A stretch of 64,000 nt of DNA from CAYRES01 sp964423425 (lineage in GTDB: Bacteria; Actinomycetota; Thermoleophilia; RBG-16-64-13). The notes under the pieces were generated by a model that ran no database searches, had not been told where the DNA came from, and saw nothing but the letters and a program-made list of their open reading frames with translations. The stretch is from contig CAYRES010000007.1 of assembly GCA_964423425.1 (NCBI GenBank), positions 1 to 64,000 of the forward strand, in the 5' to 3' direction. Position 1 is the first letter of the stretch. Each line of letters starts with the position of its first letter. Shown piece by piece: positions 8,715-17,080 of the stretch. The position numbers were made by a program, and so were the translations under genes.

Positions 8715-9920
8715 TCAGATCACTCCGTCGGCTGCGTACTGATCGAGTGTGGCCTTGTCAAGACCGATTTCTTCCACGTAGATCTTCTCGTTGTGCTCAC
8801 CGAGCCTGGGTGGGAACGACATCTTCATGCCGCTTTCCTTCAGGAACTCCGTGGTGACCGGAGCCGGAGCCATGGTCACCTCAAAGCCGGTCACCGGGTC
8901 GGTCGAGGTAATCAAGTGGGGCTTGATGTACGGATCTTCGACGACTTCGGATATCGTGGCGACCTTGGCGATTGCGATGGTGTTCTTGCTGAGCAGTTCG
9001 ATGAGATCGGCGGTGGAGAACTTCTTGGTGCACTCGGCGATCTTCTGGATGAGTACATCCATATCCTTGACCCGGCCGCGATTCTTCTCCCAGTCGGGGT
9101 TCGCCAGGCTTTCGAAGCCTTCGAGACCGATGAGACGCTGCCACTGGATGTCGTTCCCCACGGCGATGTAGGCCCACCCGTCAGCGGTCGGGAAGACGCT
9201 CACCGGCGAGAAGAACTCGTGTGTATTCCCGCGACGGTGCATCTCGGTGTCGAACGACTTGTACATGGTGACCGGCTGCGGGAGCCACGAGACGGTGGAT
9301 TGAAGCATCGCCACGTCGATGCGGCTGCCTTCACCGGTGACGGCGCGCTTGAAGAGGGCCTTCATGATCTCGCCGTAGGCGTGATTGCTGGTGCCCATAT
9401 CGGGAAGGTAGACACCACACACCTGCGGCTCACCGCCGGCCTCGCCGGTGAGATCCATGATGCCGCCACGCGCTTGGAGCACGGGGTCGTAGGCCGCCTC
9501 GTTGCTATCGGGACCGAAACCTGTGAGGCCCACCCAGATGATGTCGGGTTTCACAGCCTTGATCTTCTCGTAGCTGATGCCCAGCGGATCGTAATTCTTG
9601 GGAAGCTGATTGGTGGCGAAGACGGTGACATCAAGATCTTTGATGAGCTTATAGAGCAGCTCTTGGGCGCGAGGTTCCTTGAGATTGATGGTGAGAGCCT
9701 CTTTGCCTTCGTTGAAGGCGAAGAAGTAACTGGACATGCGGTCTTCGCCCTCGGCGAAGGGAGTACCGATCATGCGATTCGGATCGCACATCTTCGGGTG
9801 CTCAAGCCGGACGACACGCGCCCCTTCTTGGGCGAACCGGTAGCTCAGGTACGGTAGAACCGTGGCCTGCTCCAGAGCCAGGAAGGTGATGTTGCTGAAC
9901 ACGTTCGAAGAGCTTTGCAT
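8715..9920 (-). CDS. CaiB/BaiF family (type III) CoA transferase
   Basis: 401 residues with the interlocked-ring fold of family III CoA transferases, which move CoA between carboxylic acids through an aspartyl-CoA thioester. The catalytic aspartate is probably that in GVYLPDMGTSNHAYGE near residue 170; other family segments are RVVRLEHPKMCDPNR, NLKEPRAQELL and GLTGFGPD. It is the first gene after the promoter at 10199-10228 and the only CoA-activating enzyme visible in the operon, so it probably charges the pathway acid using a product-derived CoA ester. A good ribosome-binding site (AGGAGAGG) precedes the ATG. Confidence 0.93.
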   Translation of the reverse strand: MQSSSNVFSNITFLALEQATVLPYLSYRFAQEGARVVRLEHPKMCDPNRMIGTPFAEGEDRMSSYFFAFNEGKEALTINLKEPRAQELLYKLIKDLDVTVFATNQLPKNYDPLGISYEKIKAVKPDIIWVGLTGFGPDSNEAAYDPVLQARGGIMDLTGEAGGEPQVCGVYLPDMGTSNHAYGEIMKALFKRAVTGEGSRIDVAMLQSTVSWLPQPVTMYKSFDTEMHRRGNTHEFFSPVSVFPTADGWAYIAVGNDIQWQRLIGLEGFESLANPDWEKNRGRVKDMDVLIQKIAECTKKFSTADLIELLSKNTIAIAKVATISEVVEDPYIKPHLITSTDPVTGFEVTMAPAPVTTEFLKESGMKMSFPPRLGEHNEKIYVEEIGLDKATLDQYAADGVI

Positions 9921-10198
9921 TGTTAAAGCCTCTCCTGTTCAGGGACTGCGCCCACTACCCTACCCTGCTGATCGAAGCGGTCTCTGTCGGAGCGACCGGT
10001 CGGGCCGGGCCTTCGGCCGTCTCACTCTCGTGGGGCTATTGGATGAGCGGTGCCGGCGCCCCGGGGATCGGTCATGAGCTTGAGTCACCCATAAACTGAA
10101 GACCGGCGGCCTGGCCCTGGGCCGACGCTCCCTCTGGACTTCCTCGATCGACTGCTGATGCTATGCACCCTCAAACTGTAGTGTGTATAGCGCACCGC

Positions 10199-10228
10199 AT
10201 TATAGCTATCGGAAAAAGAGCGTGTCAA
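10199..10228 (-). promoter_or_regulatory. Strong sigma70-type promoter of the mutase/CoA-transferase operon
   Basis: On the minus strand TTGACA (10228-10223) is separated by 18 bp from TATAAT (10204-10199), both perfect consensus hexamers in an AT-rich patch. Transcription would start near 10192, about 270 nt before the CoA-transferase start codon. Confidence 0.85.
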
Positions 10229-10380
10229 GAACGATTCTCCGCTGTGGAAAGCCAAACTCGCTTTATATGACATAGACTAACTCATTGTCGATTAGGTTAA
10301 TATTGAACTGTATACTCGCCTGCCAGTGGGCGGCATTTGCGCGCCCCAACAGGCTTGGCCGCTGCAGTGTTCACGTTCAG

Positions 10381-10412
10381 CGGGGCCTCCGAGTTCCGCT
10401 GCGGAGGCCCCG
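10381..10412 (-). terminator. Hairpin downstream of fumarase genes
   Basis: Eleven-bp perfect arms CGGGGCCTCCG / CGGAGGCCCCG with a 10-nt loop, about 40 bp beyond the fumarase beta stop. There is no U-run, so this is a stable 3'-end hairpin and a probable but not canonical terminator. Confidence 0.55.
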
Positions 10413-10451
10413 CATCTTCGGGAGTCCCACAGAGAGGCCTGCCCGAAGCGG

Positions 10452-11021
10452 TCACCCCGGCTTCTTGAACCTCGCACGCCCGGCCTCGAACACGTCGCCT
10501 CCCACCACATCGTTGGCCACGATCGCGGGGAAGTCACGGAACTCGAGCGCCCTCACCGCCTCGGGACCCAACTCCGGGTAGGCGATCAACCTCGAGCCGA
10601 CGATGTGGCGGGCGAGAAGCGCTCCCGCGCCCCCGACCGCAGCGAAGTACACGGCCTGAAAGCGGACGAGGGCTGCCCGCACCGCGGTGTTCCGGGGGCC
10701 CTTCCCGATCATGCCCTTGAGGCCCAACTCGAGCAGGCGGCGTGTGTAGACATCCATGCGGCCGGCGGTAGTGGGCCCTGCCGCACCGATGATGCGTCCC
10801 GGCGGCGCCGGGGTGGGGCCCACGTAGTAGATGATCCCGCCGAGGAGATCGAAGGGCAGCGGCTCACCCGCATCCACCAGCGCGACCAGGCGCTTGTGGG
10901 CCGCGTCCCTCGCCGCGTAGACCGTGCCGGAGATGATGACCGGGTCGCCTGCGCGTAGATCCGCTATCGACGTGTCGTCGAGAGGGGTGTGCAATCTCAC
11001 TGGGTCGGGTCCGTGCCTCAT
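10452..11021 (-). CDS. Class I fumarate hydratase / tartrate dehydratase, beta (C-terminal) subunit
   Basis: 189 residues matching the C-terminal domain of class I iron-sulfur hydro-lyases. Recognisable segments are GDPVIISGTVYAARDAAHKR, GGIIYYVGPTPA, GPTTAGRMD (substrate-binding loop) and MIGKGP. The ATG shares an ATGA overlap with the alpha-subunit stop, so the pair is translationally coupled. Together the subunits hydrate fumarate to malate or dehydrate tartrate; sequence alone does not separate these. Confidence 0.92.
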   Translation of the reverse strand: MRHGPDPVRLHTPLDDTSIADLRAGDPVIISGTVYAARDAAHKRLVALVDAGEPLPFDLLGGIIYYVGPTPAPPGRIIGAAGPTTAGRMDVYTRRLLELGLKGMIGKGPRNTAVRAALVRFQAVYFAAVGGAGALLARHIVGSRLIAYPELGPEAVRALEFRDFPAIVANDVVGGDVFEAGRARFKKPG

Positions 11022-11887
11022 ATCACGGTCTCCCTTGAGCGGGCGGAATGGCATTGGATGTTCACTGCGACCGGGAGAGAAGCGATGTGAGCGGGCCGTT
11101 CTTCCACGAAGACGTCTGCCACGGTGGTCGACCCACCGAATCCCATCGGCCCGATGCCCAACGCGTTGCAGCGATCCATGATCTCCCTTTCGACGTCAGC
11201 AAGATGGGCCTCCGGGCTTCTGCGCCCCAGAGGTCTCAGCAAAGCTTCCTTGGCCAAGAGGGCCGCATACTCAAACGTACCACCGACACCCACGCCGACG
11301 ATGAGGGGGGGACAGGCCGAAGGTCCCGCCCGCTCGACTGTGGAGGTGACGAAGCCTACAACCCCTTCCCTGCCCTGAGAGGGCTCAAGCATCGCGAGCG
11401 CGCTCTTGTTCTCGGCACCTCCACCCTTGGGCAACACGATCACCCGCACCCGGTCCCCGGGCACGAGGCGCACATGGAGCACGGCAGGAGTGTTGTCCGA
11501 CGTGTTGACACGATCCATGGAGGGCCGCTCGACCACTGAGGCTCTCAGGTGATTCTCGGCCCGGGCCTGCCGTACCCCTTCATCGACGGCGGTGGCGAGA
11601 TCCCCTTCGGTGAAGTGAACGTCCTGCCCCACCTCCAACATGACCACGGCGAGCCCGGTGTCCTGGCACAGAGGAATCCGGGTTTCTGCAGAGAGTCGCG
11701 CGTTCTCGAGTAGTTGCTCGAGAACGCGCCTCCCGACCTCAGACCGCTCGTTGAACCTCGCCGCCTCGAGGAATCTGACGACCTCGGCAGGCAACTGACT
11801 GCACGCCTCGGCGAGAAGTACCCGCACCGCCTCCCGGACCCGCTCCACCGACACGCTCCGGACCGGCGTCCGACGGCGCTCCTCCAC
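11018..11887 (-). CDS. Class I fumarate hydratase / tartrate dehydratase, alpha (N-terminal) subunit
   Basis: 289 residues containing the [4Fe-4S]-cluster domain of class I fumarases. Three cysteines sit in the expected contexts: IPLCQDTG (near residue 75), SACPPLIVGVGVGG (near 190) and DRCNALGIGPMGFGG (near 240). The segment VLPKGGGAENKS is the family's substrate-binding loop. The GTG start is supported by GAGGAGG 6 nt upstream. The oxygen-sensitive cluster type fits an anaerobic or facultative host. It is transcribed divergently from trpS. Confidence 0.93.
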   Translation of the reverse strand: MEERRRTPVRSVSVERVREAVRVLLAEACSQLPAEVVRFLEAARFNERSEVGRRVLEQLLENARLSAETRIPLCQDTGLAVVMLEVGQDVHFTEGDLATAVDEGVRQARAENHLRASVVERPSMDRVNTSDNTPAVLHVRLVPGDRVRVIVLPKGGGAENKSALAMLEPSQGREGVVGFVTSTVERAGPSACPPLIVGVGVGGTFEYAALLAKEALLRPLGRRSPEAHLADVEREIMDRCNALGIGPMGFGGSTTVADVFVEERPAHIASLPVAVNIQCHSARSRETVI

Positions 11888-12115
11888 GACAGGCCTCCTC
11901 TCCCGGGACTCAAGCGAATACTCACGGTCAAGCTTATCTCACTCCCACGAAACCGGCTCTGGAAGACCGCCCCCGCAGTGTATAGACTTGCGGATCATGG
12001 CCTGTGAGGCCGCGAGCGGCAACAATGTATGCAGCCGGCACCCGGACGGGGCGGTTCCGGCCACGAGCCGGACGGCCCCTACTGTGGGGGTAACGTCAAC
12101 TCCTTGGGGATGAGA

Positions 12116-13096
12116 ATGCGCGTTCTATCGGGAATCCAGCCGTCGGGCCGGCTTCACATCGGCAACTACTTCGGCGCAATGCGCCATCAGATCGCCCTGC
12201 AAGAAGAGCATGAGACCATGTATTTCATTGCCTCCTATCATGCGCTCACCACACTGCACGAACCGGGCGAGATGCGGGCGCTCACCCTTGACGTGGCCCT
12301 CGACTTCCTCACGCTCGGCTTGGACCCGGCCCGCACCCTCCTCTTCCGCCAACAGGATGTGCCCGAAGTGACGGAACTCGCGTGGATACTCTCGTGTGTG
12401 ACACCAATGGGGCTCCTGGAGCGGGCGCACAGCTACAAGGACAAGGTGTCCCAGGGCCTCTCACCCAACCATGGGCTCTTCGCCTATCCGGTGCTCCAGG
12501 CAGCAGACATTCTGATCTACCTGTCCAATTGGGTCCCTGTGGGCCAAGACCAGAAGCAGCACATAGAGATCACACGCGACATAGCAACCAAGTTCAACAA
12601 CGAGTTCGGCGAGATACTCGTGGTACCTGACGCCTACATCATTGAAGAGACCGCCGTCGTACCCGGCGTGGACGGGCGGAAGATGTCCAAGAGCTACGGC
12701 AACGAGATCGGCATCTTCGAGGAGGGAACGTCCCTCAAGAAGAAGGTGATGGCAATCGTAACCGACTCGACTCCAGTCGAAGAGCCGAAAGACCCGAGCG
12801 CTTCCACCCCGTATCTCCTCCTCAAGTTGGTGGCGCCCGACGAGGCGAAGGAGTGGGAAGAACGGTACAAGAAGGGTGGCATGGGTTACGGGCAGATCAA
12901 GCGAAGGCTCTTTGAGTTGCTCGAAGTCACGTTCGCGCCCTATCGCGAACGCCGCCGTGAGCTCGAGCGCGACCTTGACTACGTGGAAGATGTGCTCGTG
13001 GAGAGCGGCCGGAAGGCCCGCGCCCTGGCCCACCACACCATGGAGATGGTCAGGGAGGCGACCGGGCTCCCCATCGGCTATCTTCCCCCTGCGTGA
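12116..13096 (+). CDS. trpS: Tryptophanyl-tRNA synthetase
   Basis: A 326-residue class I aminoacyl-tRNA synthetase of normal TrpRS length. The HIGH motif is LHIGNYFG near the N-terminus and the KMSKS loop is DGRKMSKSYGN near residue 195; VGQDQKQHIEITRDIA is the TrpRS-specific segment. ATG at 12116 places the conserved RVLSGIQPSG at the N-terminus; an in-frame ATG at 12110 is almost as likely, and the longer frame from 12029 is not supported. Confidence 0.95.
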   Translation: MRVLSGIQPSGRLHIGNYFGAMRHQIALQEEHETMYFIASYHALTTLHEPGEMRALTLDVALDFLTLGLDPARTLLFRQQDVPEVTELAWILSCVTPMGLLERAHSYKDKVSQGLSPNHGLFAYPVLQAADILIYLSNWVPVGQDQKQHIEITRDIATKFNNEFGEILVVPDAYIIEETAVVPGVDGRKMSKSYGNEIGIFEEGTSLKKKVMAIVTDSTPVEEPKDPSASTPYLLLKLVAPDEAKEWEERYKKGGMGYGQIKRRLFELLEVTFAPYRERRRELERDLDYVEDVLVESGRKARALAHHTMEMVREATGLPIGYLPPA

Positions 13097-13170
13097 GTGG
13101 CAACCGAACGGGGGGTTTGGGCACCCTTTGGCGACGGTGTACGATTCAAGATGATGAGAGGTGGACTCAC

Positions 13171-13899
13171 GTGAACCCGGACGACCAGAGTATCGATCGG
13201 CTGCGGCGTGCAGCCGCAAACCTGGCTGCTCTGAGGCAGCTCATCGCCGGTGTGTGCCACGAGATCAACAACCCCCTCACCGCCGTACAGGGGCTCTCCG
13301 ACATCCTTGCCCAAGACGCTTCCGACAGCCAAACGGCTGAAGACCTGCGCATCATCGCGCGAGAGACCGAGCGGGCCATCACCGTGGTGCGCAATCTGCG
13401 CGTGTTCGCCCGCGAGTCCGGCCCGCCGCAGCCGTGCAACATGAACGACGCCTTGGCGAACGTGCTGGACGCGCGGGGGTACGAGATGAGAGCCCGAGGG
13501 ATGACGCTCTCCACGGCCACAGCGGATGACGTTCCCGGCGTCCGGGCCTCCTATGAAGAGCTGCTTCTTCTCCTCCTTCTGCTCGTCCTCTCAGCAGAAC
13601 AGACAGCCCTCGCAACCACGGACGAGGACGGGCCTGCGGATGATGTCCACCTGCAGGAAGGCGGTCCCGACACCACAACTGAAGCACCGTTCCTGCACGT
13701 CGAGACGGTAGCCGAGGAAGGCGCGGTGCAGGCCGTCTTAGCCTACTCCGACCGCCTGCACCGCGCCGGGCTCGACTCATCCGCCATGGAAGCTGCGCGC
13801 CGGCTGGCGCAGGATCTGGGCGGTGGTATCACGCTGTCTACGGACCGAGAGGCCCGGGCTTCCCTCACACTCACCCTGCCCGCAAACCCCGAGTGCTGA
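13171..13899 (+). CDS. Sensorless histidine-kinase-like protein with degenerate ATPase domain
   Basis: 242 residues. A dimerisation/phosphoacceptor helix with a clear H-box (GVCHEINNPLTAVQGLSDIL) lies near residues 27-46, right after a short N-terminus with no sensor or membrane segment. The following HATPase-like region is poor: where the N-box should be there is a leucine-rich run (YEELLLLLLLLVLSAEQ), no DxGxG is visible, and only the last glycine box/strand (LGGGITLSTDREA, SLTLTLP) is recognisable. GTG at 13171 has GAGAGGTGG in front. It may be a phosphotransfer or dimerising protein rather than an active kinase. No regulator gene is adjacent. Confidence 0.75.
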   Translation: MNPDDQSIDRLRRAAANLAALRQLIAGVCHEINNPLTAVQGLSDILAQDASDSQTAEDLRIIARETERAITVVRNLRVFARESGPPQPCNMNDALANVLDARGYEMRARGMTLSTATADDVPGVRASYEELLLLLLLLVLSAEQTALATTDEDGPADDVHLQEGGPDTTTEAPFLHVETVAEEGAVQAVLAYSDRLHRAGLDSSAMEAARRLAQDLGGGITLSTDREARASLTLTLPANPEC

Positions 13900-13966
13900 C
13901 ACTGCGGCGGACTCGGCGTCACGGCGAGAGCAGTGTGGTCGGCTCGGCGCTCGGGTTGCCGGCGGA

Positions 13967-14548
13967 TCAGCTTGAACCCACGACTCCAGCCGGGCTCAAG
14001 ATGCCCCGGAAGACCACGGTGCCATTGAACCACTTCGGTGAGTACCGCAGTTCCAGTTCGTCGGTCTCGGGTCCGCGAAAGGTGAGTACAAAGTCAAGAG
14101 AGGCGCCAGGCAGCAGACTCCTCGCTACGGGGCCGGAGCGACTGGGATCGATCGAGTGCCCTGCTGAGCCCGCGATGAGAGTGAAGTCCATGGGGTCGAC
14201 TCTCACCGCCTCCGACCCTCGATTGTCCACCCGCACGAGGGCCTGGCAGAAGACTTGGCCTTCAACAACACCCGACCGCGGGCCAGCGGATATCGGGAAG
14301 CTGGGCAGGAGGGGAACGAGGGTCTGGTAGAGAGCAGTGACGTGTATTGTCACATCTCCCAACTCCACCGCCTCCCCGATCTCGACCACGACCTCGGTGG
14401 CCCGGCCTCCGCCTCCTGTGGTCAACGTTGATTGCGCGGAGTCGTTCGCGTCGTCTGAGGAGCACCCCGTGAACCCCAACGCGAGCAGAACCACCACCAC
14501 CGGAAGTATGAAAGGTGCTCCGCAAAGCCTCCTCACGAGGGAGGCCAA
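13967..14548 (-). CDS. Putative lipoprotein, DUF4352-like
   Basis: About 193 residues. The N-terminus has RR, a hydrophobic stretch (PVVVVLLALG) and a lipobox-like FTGC followed by a Ser/Asp/Thr-rich linker, so the mature protein is probably lipid-anchored outside the membrane. The C-terminal ~130 residues (VTIHVTALYQTL..., QALVRVDNRGSEAVRVDPMDF, LVFRG-type strands) resemble DUF4352 immunoglobulin-like domains. The start is uncertain: TTG at 14548 puts the cysteine at residue 29; GTG at 14536 and ATG at 14653 are alternatives. It is convergent with the kinase-like gene. Confidence 0.7.
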   Translation of the reverse strand: MASLVRRLCGAPFILPVVVVLLALGFTGCSSDDANDSAQSTLTTGGGGRATEVVVEIGEAVELGDVTIHVTALYQTLVPLLPSFPISAGPRSGVVEGQVFCQALVRVDNRGSEAVRVDPMDFTLIAGSAGHSIDPSRSGPVARSLLPGASLDFVLTFRGPETDELELRYSPKWFNGTVVFRGILSPAGVVGSS

Positions 14549-14654
14549 GCCCCGACGCTCCGGCGGGGTACAGGGGTGCTGACCAAAACACCGCCCCAAG
14601 GGACGGTGCGCACATGCGGGCCTCGCAGTAATGGTACGTCTTGGGACGCTCATG

Positions 14655-15647
14655 TCAGCGAATCTTATCAGCATTGACCGCGTGCGGCACAGACTCCCCA
14701 CAGACGGCGGCACGTGCGTTCATGACCGCCATCTTAGCCATCCGCCCTCGAGTCTCATTGGTTGCGCTGCCTACATGGGGCAACAGAACGACGTTCTTCG
14801 CCTCGACAAGCCCGGCCGCCACACGAGGCTCCTGCTCGTACACGTCGAGACCCGCGGCACGAAGCGGACCTTCACGGAGGGCATCGACCAGCGCTCGCTC
14901 GTCAATCACCGCGCCGCGAGAAGTATTGATAAGAACCGAGCCCTTCTTCATGAGTCCCAACTCCCGGCGACCCAGTAGATGATGAGTGGTTTCCGAAAGA
15001 GGTAAGTGAATGGATACAACGTCGGCCGTGGCGAGAAGCCAGCGGAGTGAATCAGTGTGTTGCCACTCGGCACCCCGGGGGATGGAGTCCGGGGGGAGGG
15101 GACCGGACCGCCTCGTGTACAACACGGTCATACCAAAAGCCTCCGCCCGCTCCGCAACCGCCCTACCTATCCGCCCCATGCCCACCACGCCCAGCACCCT
15201 GCCCTTGAGCTCCATGCCCAAGAGGAGGGTTGGGGTCCAACCGACGAACTCGCCCGACCTCACCATGACGTCTCCTTCAACAACCCGGCGGCAAGCCGAT
15301 AGTATGAGCGCCCACGTGAGTTCCGCAGTGGCATCTGTGAGCACTCCGGGGGTGGTCGCGACCAGAATGTTGCGGCGGGTGGCCTCCTCCACATCGATGT
15401 TGTCGAAGCCCACGGCACAATTCGATACCACCCTGAGCGACGGACCTGCCGCCTCCAGCACGTCTACGTCGACACGGTCGGTGAGAAGAGTGAGGAGGGC
15501 ATCGACACCAGCCACCTCTGCCAGCATCTCCTCCCGGGTCATGCACCGATCCTCGCGGTTTCCCCGGACCTCGAAGTACTGCTCCATGAGCTCCGGACCG
15601 GGTGGGGGCAGCAATCTGGTCACCATGATAGTGGGGCGATCGGCCAT
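14655..15647 (-). CDS. D-isomer-specific 2-hydroxyacid dehydrogenase (glyoxylate/hydroxypyruvate reductase type)
   Basis: 330 residues. The NAD(P)-binding motif GVVGMGRIGRAVAERA is near residue 155, and the catalytic triad is recognisable as Arg in NTSRGAVIDE, Glu in GLDVYEQEP and His in LLPHVGSAT. The N-terminal substrate domain begins MVTRLLPPPGPELM, as in glyoxylate reductases of the GyaR group. It probably reduces a 2-oxoacid; the exact substrate is inferred only from family resemblance. Confidence 0.9.
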   Translation of the reverse strand: MADRPTIMVTRLLPPPGPELMEQYFEVRGNREDRCMTREEMLAEVAGVDALLTLLTDRVDVDVLEAAGPSLRVVSNCAVGFDNIDVEEATRRNILVATTPGVLTDATAELTWALILSACRRVVEGDVMVRSGEFVGWTPTLLLGMELKGRVLGVVGMGRIGRAVAERAEAFGMTVLYTRRSGPLPPDSIPRGAEWQHTDSLRWLLATADVVSIHLPLSETTHHLLGRRELGLMKKGSVLINTSRGAVIDERALVDALREGPLRAAGLDVYEQEPRVAAGLVEAKNVVLLPHVGSATNETRGRMAKMAVMNARAAVCGESVPHAVNADKIR

Positions 15648-15938
15648 CAGAACTCACCTATCCTCTCATGAGGGAACACGGCAGCCTCTGCGGGGAACAG
15701 TTCCGCTGCGGCCGCGCACGCTGCGCGCCCCGCATTCCCCGACCGTACCTCATCCGTCAACCCAAAAAAGTATACTAGGAAGACGCATGTGCCAGGTCCG
15801 CGCATACCCGCGTGACCGGTACACGAGGTGAGCGGGTAAGCCTCGGCGGCACCCACGGCCTGCCACGCGCCAGCAGGTGATTCCGCCCCGAAACGGATGC
15901 GAGCAGCCATGGAGAGCAGAACCACCAGCGAGCGACGG

Positions 15939-16838
15939 ATGGCGATCAGGGTCGGCACCTGCTCATGGACCGACACGACGATGGTCGCGGCCTGGTATCC
16001 GAAGGACATCCGCACCGCTGAGAGCCGTCTGCGGTACTACGCTGCCCACTTCGACACGGTGGAGATCGACTCCACATTCTATGCCCTACCCCACGCAAGA
16101 ACCGTCGAGCTGTGGGCCGAGCGCACTCCCCCCGAGTTCATGTTCCATGTGAAAGCCTTCGGAATGATGACAAGGCACGGCGTGAAGCCCGAGCAACTCC
16201 CCCCCGGCCTACGAGAGTCACACGACTACGAAGTCGACAAACATGGAAGAATAGCCAAACCTGCTCCCGCGCTCCGCGCCAGCGTGTTCGAGTGGTTCTC
16301 GGCAGCGCTGGAACCACTACGCTCTGCGGGAAAGCTCGGGCTCACCCTCTTGCAGTTCCCTCCCTACTTCAGAGCCTCGGACGCAGCTCGATCATACATC
16401 GTCGAGGCTGCCGAACGCCTGCATCCCGATCCGATCGCGGTAGAGTTCCGCCATGTCTCGTGGGTGGAACCATCGGAGGCCGATCGCACCTTCGACCTCC
16501 TGAGGAACCTGGGGGCAACGTACGTATGCGTGGACACGCCCCGAATACAGGACTCAAGCGTGCTTCCTCCCTTGGCCGTGACCACTTCTCCCCTCGCATA
16601 CGTCCGGTTCCACGGGAGAAACGCAACTACGTGGCATTCACGAACCGGTTCTGCGGCTCAGCGGTTCAAGTACCTTTACGAACCCCAAGAGTTGGCCGAA
16701 TGGAGAGAGCCGCTACTCAGCATCTCCCGAAGAGCGGGGGAGACCTACGTGCTGTTCAACAACTGCTACGCCGACTACGCTCCGAGGAACGCCCAGCAGA
16801 TGATGAGCCTTCTCGACCGGGCGCTCCCACGTGAGTAG
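15939..16838 (+). CDS. DUF72 family protein
   Basis: 299 residues starting MAIRVGTCSWTD, the hallmark beginning of DUF72 TIM-barrel-like proteins. Other family segments are YYAAHFDTVEIDSTFYALP, FHVKAF, LLQFPPYFR, AVEFRH and VLFNNCYADYAPRNA. No enzymatic function is established that I know of. Start candidates at 15897 and 15909 exist; 15939 is chosen because it begins the conserved domain. A run of short GC hairpins but no U-tract follows in 16839-16930. Confidence 0.88.
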   Translation: MAIRVGTCSWTDTTMVAAWYPKDIRTAESRLRYYAAHFDTVEIDSTFYALPHARTVELWAERTPPEFMFHVKAFGMMTRHGVKPEQLPPGLRESHDYEVDKHGRIAKPAPALRASVFEWFSAALEPLRSAGKLGLTLLQFPPYFRASDAARSYIVEAAERLHPDPIAVEFRHVSWVEPSEADRTFDLLRNLGATYVCVDTPRIQDSSVLPPLAVTTSPLAYVRFHGRNATTWHSRTGSAAQRFKYLYEPQELAEWREPLLSISRRAGETYVLFNNCYADYAPRNAQQMMSLLDRALPRE

Positions 16839-17080
16839 CCGCCGGTCTCTACGGCGGGGGCCCGCCGGGACAACGGGCCCTGAAGACGCCGGCCAACTAG
16901 GTGGCGCGGTGTCACCGCGCCCTGAACTGGGTGCCACGGGCGCTCCGTCTACCCCGACGTATCGCCGTTTGGGCCCGGCCGCTTGAGGTAATCTCGTAGG
17001 CAGCGTCCCTTCTACTGCGCCCTAGCCTCTTCTCGGTCCAAGGAATGACGGGTCACCACACTGCGAAATGGAGCAACAGC

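Larger units (their letters stand above)
9921..10451. other. Gene-free interval: leader of the mutase operon and fumarase 3' end
   Basis: 531 bp without a convincing gene; a 62-codon frame at 10085-10273 has poor composition and crosses the promoter. The minus-strand part from about 10192 to 9921 would be an untranslated leader of about 270 nt containing short GC hairpins (a GGCC/GGCC stem and a CGACCGGTCG dyad near 9992-10020). I found no B12-box-like sequence or other riboswitch I recognise. Bases 10140-10330 are clearly more AT-rich than the surroundings. Confidence 0.6.

Noticed and set aside
9921..10192. Cobalamin riboswitch in the mutase operon leader
   Set aside because: No B12-box-like sequence or recognisable riboswitch core was found by eye, so it is not reported as a feature.
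10085..10273. 62-codon frame on the minus strand
   Set aside because: It crosses the strong promoter and has no ribosome site or family resemblance.
12461..13219. 252-codon frame opposite trpS
   Set aside because: Shadow of a fully recognisable tryptophanyl-tRNA synthetase.
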